Assembly (NCBI GenBank): GCA_024760905.1
Contig: CM045733.1
Location: 37,945,001-38,009,000, forward strand
Reading direction: 5' to 3'
From: Plotosus lineatus
Taxonomy: Eukaryota > Chordata > Actinopteri > Siluriformes > Plotosidae
Length of the DNA: 64,000 nucleotides
The position numbers and the translations under genes were made by a program. The notes under the pieces are model-generated. The model did not search any database. It was not told the DNA's origin and was given only the letters and a program-made list of their open reading frames with translations. Of the stretch, positions 1 through 32,286 are shown piece after piece (the first letter of the stretch is position 1; each line of letters opens with the position of its first letter).

Positions 1-300
1 TATTCGGGTTTTGGGGAGACTGGTGTCCATCCCAGCCAACTCTGGGCGAGGGCAGAGTACACCCTGGACAGCTCACCGGGCCATTGCAGGGCAAGAACAC
101 ACTGACTGCTTTGCAGCCTACTGTCGAAAGTCAGCAATTGTTCCTTTACATGCCTCACACCATAGACAGTGAGAGACATTGGCCGGGCTTTGATAACCCA
201 GTTAGCGGCACTGGGGGGGGGGACAGTGACAAGTGGGGCTTCAACCCCCAACCTTAGGATCAGTGATCCAGCCCCTTCGCACCAGGCTACCACTGCCCTC
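1..300 (-). mobile_element. tRNA-derived SINE, head type 1 (left end cut by window)
   Basis: On the minus strand it reads as head type 1: gggcagtggtagcc, then a B-box-like ggttgaagcccc, a middle block with cagctaactgggttatca, and the tail shared by many copies here (ccagggtgtactctgcc). The 3' tail runs to the window edge. Confidence 0.75.
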
Positions 301-361
301 AAATTATTAAGGTTAAAAAGATGAAAAGATTATTAAGTTTTTAAAGATTGAAAGGTTTTCA

Positions 362-590
362 AAGGCAAGCCATGTCTCTCACTATTTATGGTGGGAGGCC
401 TGTAAAAGAATCATTGCTGACTTTCATCAAGAGTAAGACACATCGCTGTCAGCGTGTTTCTGCCTTGTGATGGTCTGGTGAGGTCTCCAGGGTGTACTCT
501 GACCTCACCTGGAGTTGACTGAGATGAGCACCAGCCTCCTCACAACCCTAATTAGGATTAAGCAGTTCAGAACCTGAATGAATGAGTATC
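362..590 (+). mobile_element. SINE fragment, 5'-truncated, shared 3' tail
   Basis: It starts inside the middle block (catgtctctcac), runs through the shared tail and ends cctaattaggattaagcag plus AATG repeats. The tRNA head is missing. Confidence 0.7.
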
Positions 591-1799
591 AGGAGGGGTT
601 TGAGACTTATACAACAAGGAGTAAAGAATTGAAAAGACAGAAGTAATGGTTGTAAGGCCTGTGTACAACAGGCCGGATGCATCTTTAATCTGGAGACTTA
701 AACATGAAGCACCTTTCTGACACAGCTGGTGAGCTAGGGGTCTACGTGGTTTATCACTATGGGCATAATAAGTGGAACAGAAGCATAAAAGAAGGCGTTC
801 TGCCTCGGAGGAAGGGATTAAATCAAACTCACTCTGCAAGACTGTCTACTGTTTAATTAGGAATGTAGACGGGGCAGCAGCACTTTGTCGATTGATCTTA
901 GTTATGTTAGTTGAGAGCTCATCAAGCTTGTGTTTACGAGTCTTTTGCAAACGGGATTACACCACACAAGTAAGCTTTTAAAGATTCCTAAAGCAAAACA
1001 TGTGAAATGAGTTGTGTCTCATTCTGGTTAAGAGTAATAAATTATCTATGGAAGCTGAAATGAATAGAATTAAATTATCATCTGATATTAACAGTGTGTT
1101 AAACTGTCATGATAATGAATAATGGGATTGAGGTCAAATTTGTACATCGAGAGAAGGAGAAGAGCACGATTAGAAATTACTATTGAGTTAGATTTAACTG
1201 CTGCAACTTTAGGCATAAGTCTTGTGTCAATAAATATAATCAATACATGAAAAGGACTGATGTGGTTGTAAAAAAAAAAAGTTTCTTTAGAGTTAGGATT
1301 ATAAAATCACCCTGGATCAGTGCAGCTGTTTCTGTACAATCTGAGAGAGTCTTTGAAATTAGTGATACTGCAGCTGTGTTGGGTTAAGAATGGTCTAAAT
1401 TTGTATAATATACACAATGAATATCACCTCCAAATACAAATACAAATACAAAATACAAATACAAAGGAATCATTAAAAAGAAGATGCTGTTCAAATAGCT
1501 TGCTCATAAAATGTGAGTAATTGAAATTAGGAGCATCAGTATTAATTAATAAAATAGGAACACAGAACAAGAAAACTGTGATAATTAATATGTATAATTT
1601 TTATCTGAGATTATTTTTAAAACATTAAAGTGAATTGTTTTGCCAATTAGCATGGTTAACCCTCTGGTTTTACAATTAAATGTGACTGAGAGACCGCAGC
1701 TATCCATGGGCACTTTAACATAACCTGGCCTTTAATACACGTGTGTTTCTTGTAAAAATATCAGGTCAGCCCTATGTCGTTTCAAGTGTGTAAGCACAC

Positions 1800-2177
1800 A
1801 TGATCTTGTTAAAGGATTCCCCAAAACCCGTTGTCAAAATGTTCGTCCTCAGAAACCCCACAGTAGAACCAATCAGACCATTATTATCAACAGTGGCCAT
1901 TCACTCAGTATTTAAACATGGAAATACTGATATCCTGAATGAAGCAATTCTACTGAGATTGTATCGGGAGAAGGGGGTGTTTAATTGCCCCAAATTACAA
2001 AACAGAAAACAAAGAACCCTTATTGTCCTTCCAACAATCCCATCCCCAATTGATGGAAAATTCAGTGCAAACTCCATTAGGAGTAGAATCACAAAAATAC
2101 TGTACACACTTGCAGTTTCAGGCTCAATTATCTCCCTTATGTGGGCTCCCAACAAACTCCTAAATAACAATCTGTGA
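1800..2177 (+). other. Unrecognised 125-codon open stretch
   Basis: It begins ATG (MILLKDSPKPVVKMFVLRN) and ends TGA in the sequence 5' of the first visible ano1 exon. It is hydrophilic and lacks an obvious domain, signal peptide or coiled coil. The reverse strand is also partly open here. It could be a chance ORF in a low-complexity-free patch, a decayed mobile-element ORF, or part of a conserved noncoding block. I assign no function. Confidence 0.2.
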
Positions 2178-2360
2178 GGCAATTTGTAATTTGGTTTAAA
2201 ATTATTAATGTTTCATGAAATGAGAGTGATTTGCTTAATTGTTTTGTAAAATAATTATCAAAAAAGTAACATATTTTAAAAATTACATTAGTAATTGAAA
2301 TATTGAAGGGAAACAGAAGCAATTTTTTCAGAATAATTTTGGGATCAATATGTGTGTTTT

Positions 2361-2677
2361 GGGGCAGTGGTGACCTGGCGGTAAAGATGCTGGATCACTG
2401 AATCCAAGGTTGGGGGTTCAAGCCCCACTCTTAATGGGTTGTCAATGTCCCCCCCAGTGCAGCTAACTGGGTTATCAAATGCCGGCCATGTCTCTCACTG
2501 TCACTGGTGAGAAGCATGTAAAAGAACCTTTGATGACTTTAGAGAAAAGTAGGCTGCATAGCGGTCAGTGTGTTTCCACCCTGCGATGGCCTGGCAAGCT
2601 ATCCAGGGTGTACTCTGCGCCGGCCTCCCCACGACCCTAATTAGGATTAACTGGCTACAGAAAATGAATGAATGAAA
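2361..2677 (+). mobile_element. tRNA-derived SINE, head type 1, full length
   Basis: It opens ggggcagtggtgacctgg (A-box region), has B-box ggttcaagcccc, the type 1 middle block, and the tail cctaattaggattaac ending in AATG repeats. Confidence 0.82.
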
Positions 2678-3211
2678 GCTGTTTTGCGTTTGTAGGATCT
2701 ATTTGTACCTTTGAACAAATCCCAGATAAGAAAATATAAGCACATGCCAGAATCTTCATAAAGGTGCATAAGACAATACTAGTATTTAAAAACACATTAC
2801 TTTATGAGAAGAGCTGAGTGTTGAGGCATATTTTTTTATGCACGGCCACAGAACCAAAACAAGATATCAAACAAGTGAATGAGGGATACTGTACTAAAGC
2901 CATGTGCTGCAATGGATTCACCAGGAAACTTTATAATAAGCCAAAATTAACTGATAATGTAAAATAAAGTACATATGATATTCACTAGAAGAAGGGCACC
3001 TTTAACATTTTAGAATATTTTTTACTTGTTGTCTTGTTCTTTTTCTTCTGACATCAGCACTGAAATATTAAAGTGGCTCTTCTTATTTGAGGTCTTAATG
3101 TTAACTTGCTGACACTCATGTCCGTCCACTTTATATGAATCCACCACTGCTGGAGCTCACTGAGATGGTAAATAACTGAGTGAATTAAATTGTGTGGGCA
3201 AATCACACCTG

Positions 3212-3214
<3 letters not shown>

Positions 3215-3276
<62 letters not shown>

Positions 3277-3287
3277 TCTGTGTGTGT

Positions 3288-3338
<51 letters not shown>

Positions 3339-3353
3339 TGTGTGTGTCTGTGT

Positions 3354-3418
<65 letters not shown>
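3215..3418. repeat. (TG)n microsatellite with TC interruptions
   Basis: About 200 bp of TG units with periodic TCTG interruptions, ending about 55 bp upstream of the first visible ano1 exon. Confidence 0.97.
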
Positions 3419-3424
<6 letters not shown>

Positions 3425-3474
3425 AGAGAGCCCTAACCCTATCCTTCAGTCTTACAGCATTTGTCTTGTTTCAG

Positions 3475-23348
<19,874 letters not shown>

Positions 23349-23424
<76 letters not shown>
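23349..23424. repeat. (TG)n directly after the ano1 stop codon
   Basis: About 37 TG units begin with the base after TAA, so the 3' UTR opens with a microsatellite. Confidence 0.97.
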
Positions 23425-23427
<3 letters not shown>

Positions 23428-23999
23428 ACATTCCACAGGTTACTCTTTTTTTTGTTCTTTGGAGGATTTTGGGGGTTTTTTTATATATAAATTATTTAAA
23501 TGAAGTTAACCAAGCTGTCAAAGTTCATCACAATTACACAGACTTTTACTTTCGTTAAATGAATTAATAGCTGGTATTTTTTTCTTTGAGACAGAGTAAC
23601 CTCTATTCATTTTATTTTTTATGGGACCTGGCCCCTTGGATGAAGCCTCGTGTTGTCCATTGAAAGGGTTTACGAGTTATCTCTGTACTAAATGTCTAAT
23701 TTATTCCTTCATCTTCAGTCACCACTTTATCGTGCACTGAATTCTGGTATAACGTGAGAAAACAGCCTCAACTGAAGTCTTAAAAATGAAATGGCATTAC
23801 AGGAGGGATGACCCAGTCAACATGTTTTGTAATATAAATTGTTGTCCTTTACAAGAAACATTCATTCATTTTCTGAAATGCTTCATGCTTCATTAGGGTC
23901 GTGGAGAGGCAATTTTTGTGAATTGTTTGAATGGTACAGCTGAAAAACAGAATGCCAATTTAAAATTCACTTTTAGATAAAGGTGTTTATTCTCTCAAC

Positions 24000-24823
24000 C
24001 AGTGTTTTTCAACCACTGTGTTGGGGCACACGAGTGTTCCGTGAGATATAGTCCGGTATGCCGTGCAAAATTATCCAATTTCACCTAATTGGTCTAAAAT
24101 TATGTAATAAACACTCTTCACCTGTAGGGGCAGAAGGTAGTTAGTTGTTGACTGTCCTTTACTTTGAAACAAGTGGATTAGTGATGCGTGGATGACGGCA
24201 GGTTGCGTGACTAGCAAGACACAACGATAACCGTGATGGAAAAGTTTTTGAAAAGGAAAAAAATCAAACTCCGAACTGGATCCTGGAAAAAATTCGGAAC
24301 CGGATAAAGGGCCTAGTATGAGTGGAGGTTAAAAGAACGCAAAGTCAGTGAAGTTGAGCGAAACCTTCGGCGCGAGGCAATTCAACGGAGGCTATCCGTC
24401 ATTTGAATTCCCGTTGAGATGAAACTCCACCGGTACTGGTGTGTGGTGAAAGAATATCCAACAGCGGTATCGTGCCAAGTAAGCTTTTCAAGCCTGACTG
24501 CCATAAAAACAAGAGCGAGAGAGAGAGACTGAGGAAGATGAGAGCTGTTGAGGAAGAGCTTGGTGTGTTTCTCTTCGATTCCTGTCAGGAGATCAGCTCT
24601 GTTCATCCACACAGGCCCAGGATACACACTGAGTGAGTAGAAATAAAAAAAGAGAGATTTATTAGTGTTTATTTGATTCCTGTTAAATAAAATTTGATGG
24701 GAATGACTTTAAATTGTTAATATCGACTCCAGAAATTCTATTTTTAACACTTTTAACTGGTGGTGCCTCAATTTTTTTTCAAAGAAAAGTGTGCCTTGGC
24801 TCAAAAAAGGTTGTAAAATACTG
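24000..24823. mobile_element. hAT element remnant
   Basis: End CAGTGTTTTTCAACC is mirrored at the right as ggttgtaaaatactg. From 24236 the plus strand starts MEKFLKRKK, as many hAT (ZBED5-like) transposases do, but frameshifts and a large deletion follow. Confidence 0.68.
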
Positions 24824-25725
24824 CAGTAGACTCGTGTTTTCATTACTTTTTTTTTTTTTTACAAATTATAATTCATTACAAATTATATTTTTAATGTAAA
24901 TATAAAATATTAATAATTGTTCAGTCCATAAACATTTAAATAGAATGAATTTGCATTTGCTTCCAAAAATTCAAAGATAATTTAATGACATGTAAACCCA
25001 TCTTTCAAAAACGAGTGAAGTTAAGCAGTAAAGCCGTTTTTTTAAAGAAAGGCTCAGTTTTGGGTTTTATTTTACATTTGTCACGGGTTGCAAGATAGAA
25101 TGTTATCAAATGTCACAAAGTGTAGAGCTAAGATTGGAAAACAGAACTGGATTGTGTGAAAGATGTTTCTCAATATAAAAACTGGTAAATTTATAAAACC
25201 CGAATTTAAACAATTCAAATGGTCAAATTAAATATTTTATAAATAACAAACTCCTGAACTAAAGTCAAAATGCAAGTCTGTAAACACTGTGGACCTGGAA
25301 GTCATTTCTCTGTTTAATTCTGTTATCAGAGGTTTTTATATTCAATCACCCAGTTGTTCACATCTGCTTTACAAACATATTTGAGTTCTTAATGTTGACC
25401 TTTTTAATATTTTAATGTTAATGGCGCTTCTGCTTGTCCACTTTACTCAGACTTCTTTTCTTTATCAGTTTTTAAATTAAACTTTTTTCTCAGACATTTT
25501 TTAACTGCATGGACATGCAAACAGAGAAAAACAAATAAGTGTGGTGTGTTAAATATTTAGATAATTTAATGATCCAGAGATTGTGATAAAAATAAAGTTT
25601 TTATATTTTTTATAATAAAGTCATAAACAATATTCAAGCAGCTTTCTTCTTATATACAGTAATAGGAATCATTTGCTTAAAATAAAATATACACAATGCC
25701 CCTCTTCCTAAATGTACAGACAAGT
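24824..25725. other. Intergenic sequence without recognised features
   Basis: AT-rich sequence between the hAT remnant and the next Tigger-like copy. Confidence 0.5.
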
Positions 25726-25727
25726 TC

Positions 25728-26189
25728 ATTGTTCCACCACTACCTCACCTTACGAAAGACCCAGCAAACAAAAATTCCAGGTGACAAACACAATTACCTA
25801 AAATTTCTGTCTCTGGATACGAAACAAATTCATGTTACGAAAGCGCCATCTCAAAAAATTCAAACAATGCGCAAGTTGCTCTCCCATTGGTTATCTCCCA
25901 ACATCCCGCCCCGCTGACATCCCATTGGCTATCTCCCAACATCCAGCCCTACTGGCCTCCCATTGGCTAGGAGGGATGACGCAGCTCCCTTCCATTGGCT
26001 ATTATGGAACTGCATCTCAACTGCTTTTCGTGCAAAGGACAGAGTTACTGTTGTTTCGTGAGTTTTTCGAGTGTGCTCATTGCAACTTTATTTTTTGGCT
26101 CAGGCTTTTAACCCTGCTAAGAATGCACATGGTCAACACATGCACACACACACACACACACGCACGCGCGCGCGCTTGTGCGTGTGTGT

Positions 26190-26239
<50 letters not shown>

Positions 26240-26512
26240 TTCCCGGAGCAAGTGAAAAGAAGTGGGCTTGTGGCATGCGGTTGAGTGATATCGCAAAGGA
26301 ATATGGCCAAACCCATCTACCATCGGTACGATATTGAAGCAGAAGGAAGTCTTAAAAGGTATACTTTTATAATTTTTAAAGGTTTTATGGGGTATTGGGG
26401 GCCTTGGAACGAATCAGGCCTTTTACATGTAAAATGCGGTTCAACTAACGAAAAGATCAGGTTACAAAACCACTTCTGGAACGGATTAATTTCGTAAGGT
26501 GAGGTACCACTG
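25728..26512. mobile_element. Tigger-like TIR element, copy B
   Basis: The right end ttcgtaaggtgaggtaccactg lies next to TA; the left end (tacctcaccttacgaaag) is partly eroded. Around 26280 the plus strand still encodes RLSDIAKEYG, the helix-turn-helix region of pogo/Tigger (CENP-B-like) transposases, followed by a frameshift. It resembles copy D. Confidence 0.8.
26145..26238. repeat. (CA)n(CG)n(TG)n microsatellite
   Basis: CA, then CGCG, then TG units; self-complementary, so able to fold back. Lies inside copy B. Confidence 0.93.
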
Positions 26513-26899
26513 TATTGTGTTGATACCCACACTTAAACCACACTTATTTAATATACCAAATTAAATGTGTACTCTACTTATATTCTTCCAGATTCTTTTG
26601 ATTTTTATAAATCAAACAGTGGAAATTTTTATCAACAGCATGTTTCTGCAACCAGAAATTTCACACTGAATATCAACACCTAGTTTGGAGCAAGGTCTGT
26701 ATTCACCTTTGAAAAATTCAGATCAGGAGTTAAAGTTGGTACAAATAATTGTTTCAAACATATTTGTATTGAATTTGCCTGTAACCCTAGCTTTGTTACT
26801 TTTACTGAAAAAAGTATTTAACAAATGTTTTTTTATTTCAGAATGGGAAAAAAATCCAATGTTAATCAACCGTTTTGACTGGATACAACCTAGCCTGGG

Positions 26900-26900
<1 letters not shown>

Positions 26901-26969
<69 letters not shown>
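26901..26969. repeat. (TG)n microsatellite
   Basis: About 34 TG units in otherwise plain intergenic sequence (26515-27360). Confidence 0.97.
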
Positions 26970-26970
<1 letters not shown>

Positions 26971-27362
26971 GGGGGATGCCAAATATACACAACAAGAATG
27001 AGAAAGCTAACGGACAGGCTAGGCTCTGCCATCATTATTGCTTACTGTGGGGGGAAAAAAACGACAAATAAGCCTAAGGGGAAAATAAAAGACAAAAATG
27101 GCAGTTGAAAAAAGAACGAGAATACATAAATTATTAAATACAATGAAACACTCCCCTTGTTCCAGGCAAGACAGTGTCATGACACTGTGGATCTTTAATT
27201 TTTGCATAAAATTGTAATTTGACATGTAGTTACAATTTCTTCTTCATATTTTATGCATCAAAGCATTTCTATCTTGAGCAATTCTCTCTGCAGTTTTCAG
27301 AAAAACTTTCTTTTTTTCGTTCTTTTTTTAAAAGAAGATTTATGTTTACATTTATTTTTATA

Positions 27363-27704
27363 GGGAAGTGGTGGTCTGGTGTTAAAGGTGCTGTATCACT
27401 GATCCCAAGGTTGGGTGGGTGGGGGTGTTCCCTTACAGGTTGTCACTGGCCACCCAGTGCAGCTAACTGAGTTATCAAAGGCTGGCTGTGTCTCTCACTG
27501 TCTATGGTGTGAGTTTCATGTAAAAGAACCATTGCTGACTTTCAACAAGAGTAGCTGTAAAGCTGTCAGCGTGTTTCCGCCCTGCGATGGCCTGGTGAGC
27601 TGTTCAGGGTGTACTCAGCCCTCACCGGAGTCGGCTGAGATGTGCGCCAGCCTCCCCCGAGACCCTAAATAGGATTAAACAGTTCAGAAAATAAATGAAT
27701 GAAT
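27363..27704 (+). mobile_element. tRNA-derived SINE, head type 1, full length
   Basis: Head, the middle block (cagctaactgagttatcaaa) and the shared tail ending aatgaatgaa are all present. Confidence 0.78.
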
Positions 27705-28222
27705 TTATTTGTATACTGGATCTGAAGTAATTCTTGTAGTCTGATTGCCTTATCAGAAAAAATTGTACATTGGGGCGCGTTTTTAGTACCGTAATACTGT
27801 TTTATAACATCATACTGAAATGTAATAAGAATTAATCTGTAATTATAGAACTTTATGATAGACATGGAGTAGAAACGTTTTTAACAAAATTACAAATAAA
27901 GCCTAAATAAATCAACTGGTCTTGTGGACTGTACATTAAACCAAACTTTTAACATGACAGATTTTACTGTAAAACCTGCTGGTATTGCCTGTATAACAGC
28001 AATCATGTTTTATTCTGTTATTCTGCTACTCAATTTAAAGTCAAGCAATGGAGAAAATGTTTACTCTAATTACTCATTTTGCTGCACAACACATAGTCCT
28101 TTTATTGGTACAAGAAAAGAGTTATGATATTGTATATAATTTGTGTAAATGTAACTGGCCATGCATTTAGAAAAATAAACAACTCATAACGACACACTGA
28201 AATTCTGTATAAGCCCAAACAA

Positions 28223-28302
<80 letters not shown>

Positions 28303-28780
28303 CATCAGAAGAGGATGTGGTTAAGTATTAGGTTGTTTCAGTTGCCTTCAACCTGTGCAGTGTAATGGTGTGAGACAGAGCAGAGACAATTTTAAGAGGG
28401 GAAACACTTTTCTCTGTAAATGTATACAATCTTCCATCTTTCTGTCACTCTACTTCCTCTGGCTGATAAAATCTAAACATACATGTGTTTTTAGAAACAC
28501 TGCAATGTTATATCCGTCCTGAGTGAATTATCTTTTTCATTTAGTCTACTTTGGTCGTTTTTCAGGTGGGTGAGTGTATTTATAACAGTGCAGCTCAACT
28601 TCACCAGTCCACAGTTCAGAACAGGTCCTCATATAAACTGCCTGAATGTAGTCATGGTTATATCTCTCTTTTTTTATATTTAACCATGTTCAAACACTGA
28701 AAGTATATTGCTTACCTTCATTCAACTGGACTTGTGCTGAGTCACAGATCGATCATGCACAACAGAATCATTATCTCCAT
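27705..28780. other. Intergenic sequence without recognised genes
   Basis: AT-rich; holds only the (TA)n run at 28227-28298. Confidence 0.5.
28227..28298. repeat. (TA)n microsatellite
   Basis: About 35 uninterrupted TA units. Confidence 0.97.
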
Positions 28781-28799
28781 GTAAGTGAATCAGAACACT

Positions 28800-29494
28800 T
28801 TCACTACATCAAGATTTTCACTGTAATATCCTGCATTTATCCAAAGATGGAATAATTATAGAACTCCAGAGATCGGTAGGCTTTCATATACTCAGATGAA
28901 AGTGCGTTCGCAGGTAGTTCACAATATCTGTGAACTGTACAGTTGGCCATTGATTTTTGTCTGAGTAAGTCTTCTGGAGGATATAAGGGTCAATTACATC
29001 ACAGCATGTAAAATTTGGGATATTTGCCTTTGCCGACACAGGCATGGGCAGAAACCTGTTTAATATAGTAAAATCTGACTTTCGCCAGGCAGCACTATAG
29101 ATGATATTAGCAGTCGGTGCAGATGAGCATTTAGCTAAGTCCATATGATTCCTTTTTTGCTTTGTGAAAGTATTAACTGAGTATCCACTCTCAGTAATCA
29201 TAGCCTTTCTTCACCAGAATTAGAGTTGCAGGTAATTCCAAACCAGGCATGGGACTCCCGTTACAGATTTTTCATTCAATTCATTTTACTTGCACATATT
29301 TCCTTGATTTCCAGAAGAGTTGAGTGGTCATATTTCAACTCATGCCCTTTACATAAGTACAAGTACATGTAACAGCCAAAGACTGCCAATAAAATGACAA
29401 AACATAAGCATGTGGTCTGGAGAGGCTGCTGCATTTTATTACTCCATAATCTTGCCAGAAATCTCTTTAAATAAACAGAGCTTCTCACCATCAA
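28800..29494 (-). pseudogene. Decayed coding remnant of an uncharacterised repeat-associated protein
   Basis: Minus-strand frames read KNQWPTVQFTDIVNYLRTHF then, after a frameshift at about 28885, YMKAYRSLEFYNY. This resembles a W-P-x-V-x-x-x-D-I-x-N-Y-L ... KAYKSLEAYNYF pattern found in uncharacterised, often repeat-linked fish proteins. A further open piece at 29276-29494 (YDHSTLLEIKEICA) may be the 5' part. I cannot name a function. Stops and shifts mean it is not intact. Confidence 0.35.
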
Positions 29495-29639
29495 ACCTTC
29501 ATTTTAGTCATTTATTTTGTGACGTGTGTCCCCCATTGTGTATTGCAGTGTCTTGCCCCCATTAACAGTGAAAGATGCAGCGTCACAGTTGCTTGAAGAA
29601 AATAGTCTATCATCAATGGAATCATGAATTATCAAAAAA

Positions 29640-29947
29640 GACATACCGTATTCGGTATTTTGTGGTATCAACCAAACTACTTACATCAAAGCTGAAAATA
29701 AACAGAAAACAGCATAAATTTAAAATATATATATTTTTAAAAGAACCCTTATTTTTACCTCCAGGTGCTGTTCCTTTAAACATTTTCCTGGAAGTAAAAT
29801 TGAGCCAATCAACATGAATGTCAACTTTAGCACATGCCACATTGAACCAATCAACACAAATAAACAAAAGAACATGGACTGAATAGAACTCTATAGGAAT
29901 TCCAATGGAACAATTATTTTTTATAGAATTTCCAAAGTGTTCAATAT
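29640..29947. repeat. Partial copy of the block repeated at 30975-31195
   Basis: gtggtatcaaccaaactact through aatgtcaactttagcaca occurs here and again about 1.3 kb downstream in the same orientation, at roughly 85-90 percent identity by eye. Confidence 0.8.
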
Positions 29948-30188
29948 ACCGTATCCGACATAATAACGCCTACTCTAATAAGCCCCCCCCCCATTTGATC
30001 TTGCGTCTAATAACAAGGAGCAAAATCATAGCTCAAACTTACCAATTTTATTCAATCAGTCTCTGTAACAGTAAAACTCCTATATTGTTCTGTTATTATT
30101 TTATTACGGTGTTATTTTATTTAGCTTATCACGTCATGTGTGTGTATATACGTGTGTATAGTGTGTGTTTATATATATATATATACAT

Positions 30189-30225
<37 letters not shown>

Positions 30226-30278
30226 ATAGTTAATTATTCATGTTCATTATTCATATATTCATCATTATATAATAGTTA

Positions 30279-30406
30279 ATTATTCATGTTTTCCACCTCG
30301 ATGGTAATAAGCACTTACAGTTCTACTCCGCTGGTAGCTATTTTAATAAGCTCCCACCCACTCCGATTTTTAAGCGCCCTGGGCACTTATCACGTTGAAT
30401 ACGGTG

Positions 30407-30415
<9 letters not shown>
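30279..30415. repeat. Inverted arm, left copy
   Basis: This arm (tccacctcgatggtaataag ... acggtgtattttatatat) is, as far as I can read, an exact reverse complement of 30801-30937. Confidence 0.92.
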
Positions 30416-30444
<29 letters not shown>

Positions 30445-30720
30445 GTGTGTACATATGAGTCCATGGGCATGAGAAAAACTATTGTCTGCACATGTATGCA
30501 TGTATCGATATTTAAAAAAAAAAAAAAAAAAACCCGCCCCCGAATACATAATGTGAACCACCCCATCTAGAGGACACCATGTTCATCGACATAGTACCTC
30601 CCCAGCACTTTGTAATCATTCTTCTGTAATCACCTGAAGAGAGGGATGGTTTCACCACCCCTCGAAACAGATCTGTAGTGATAAATGGAGTTTAAATAAA
30701 AAGCCTTTGTTCTGTGCTTT

Positions 30721-30803
<83 letters not shown>
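30721..30803. repeat. (TA)n microsatellite
   Basis: About 40 TA units next to the right inverted arm. Confidence 0.97.
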
Positions 30804-30809
<6 letters not shown>

Positions 30810-30937
30810 CACCGTATTCAACGTGATAAGTGCCCAGGGCGCTTAAAAATCGGAGTGGGTGGGAGCTTATTAAAATAGCTACCAGCGGAGTAGAACTGTA
30901 AGTGCTTATTACCATCGAGGTGGAAAACATGAATAAT
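30801..30937. repeat. Inverted arm, right copy
   Basis: Reverse complement of 30279-30415. Between the arms lie TA and A runs and about 180 bp of other sequence. Confidence 0.92.
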
Positions 30938-31214
30938 AATAGAACAATAAAAGAGTGTTACTGGTATTTGTGTTATTCATTTTGTGGTATCAACCAAACT
31001 ACTGACATGAAAGCTGAAAATAAACACAAAACAGAATAAATAAATAAAAAATACCCTTTACTTTTCCCTCTTGGTGCTGTTCCTTTAAACATTTTCCTGA
31101 AAGTAAAATCGAGCCAATCAACACGAATGTCAACTTTAGCACATGGCACGTTGAACCAATCAGCATGAACATAAACAAAAGCACATGGCCAGGAACATGC
31201 TTAAGTTTATGAAG

Positions 31215-31403
31215 TTAGTGAGCAGGAGAATCAGGTGAAAAATAATCATCACTTTCTGATAGGTCCATATCTGGCTCATCGCTCCATTCATTCAGAGCAT
31301 CCCATAGTTTTGCTGTAGCAGTTTCTAATGGTTCATCGGTTGTTGGACAGTTACCAAGAGAACACAGCAAAATATTTTTCTGTTTTTTTAAAGCAAGGAA
31401 CAA
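31215..31403 (-). other. Acidic open stretch inside the long-TIR element
   Basis: The C-terminal part LWDALNEWSDEPDMDLSESD is strongly acidic and ends in a stop. Acidic C-terminal tails are common in pogo-type transposases, so this could be the remnant of the element's own transposase. No catalytic motif is visible. Confidence 0.3.
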
Positions 31404-31648
31404 TCAAATGTGTTGTTACTAATGAACATTATAGACATTCCCCAGTGACAGGGGCTCTTGAAATACCGTGTAAACTCACTTTTACAGGCAGTTGAATGTC
31501 TCATTTTACGGTTACAGACTGATCGAATAAAATTAGTAACTTTGATCTACGATTTTGCTCCCAGTACACACGGGCGGTTATTAAATCTAAGATCAAAACA
31601 TTGAGGGGGCTCTTATTGGAGCAGGATGCTTATTAAGTCAAATACGAT

Positions 31649-31649
<1 letters not shown>

Positions 31650-31727
<78 letters not shown>
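31650..31727. repeat. (TA)n microsatellite
   Basis: About 38 TA units directly after the right end of the long-TIR element. Confidence 0.97.
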
Positions 31728-31729
<2 letters not shown>

Positions 31730-31730
<1 letters not shown>

Positions 31731-32286
31731 AATCAAAAACACGTGGGGCACTATAGGCGGTGTTGCCAACAATGCCAGTGATCTGCACATGCTCAGAGTG
31801 CTGATTTGGTAAACAAACTGGGGACACCGGAAAATCGTAAGCACCTTGGTTGCCGAAGTGTCCACGGAAAACCATTTATCATGTATACTACAGCGTTTTT
31901 CATCAACACCTTTAGGGATTGAACATTGGCACAAATTTTTAATTTGCCATCCCAACATTAAGGCTTACCTGGACCAACATGCTCCCAAGTTTTGCTAGAT
32001 TTGGAATATTGTTGATGGGCTTTTTAAAAGTACTTTGTCAGTGGCTTATTATACAATTGGCCTCAGGCCCGCTCCTACACCCCCCACCGTCAAGCTACCA
32101 CAAAGGTTTGCATCACCAGGCAGGCACAGTCCCCAAGCCCAGTTGCAGAGGATTTTTGGCTATGATGTTGATGCAGATGAGAAGGTATAGTAACTTTTTT
32201 TCTTTGTAGTTTATAATGACAAATATATTGAGTCTAAGTAATAATTACTCTATCTAGTTTAACATTCTTTGTATGAAATGATTTGT
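31730..32286. other. Intergenic sequence without recognised features
   Basis: No gene or clear repeat was recognised between the TA run and the RTE fragment. Confidence 0.45.

Larger units (their letters stand above)
29949..31647. mobile_element. TA-flanked element with long terminal inverted repeats
   Basis: The left end CCGTATCCGACATAATAACG and about 150 bp inside it are mirrored at the right end (31490-31647); both sides have TA. The inside holds two further identical inverted arms (30279-30415 and 30801-30937), a (TA)n run and a minus-strand acidic open stretch at 31215-31403. The TA target points to the Tc1/mariner/pogo superfamily; the family is not one I recognise. Confidence 0.75.

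Noticed and set aside
2361..2440. tRNA-like sequences with B boxes as possible tRNA genes
   Set aside because: They are heads of repeated SINEs with diverged arms and continue into SINE bodies; no cloverleaf-supporting genuine tRNA was seen.
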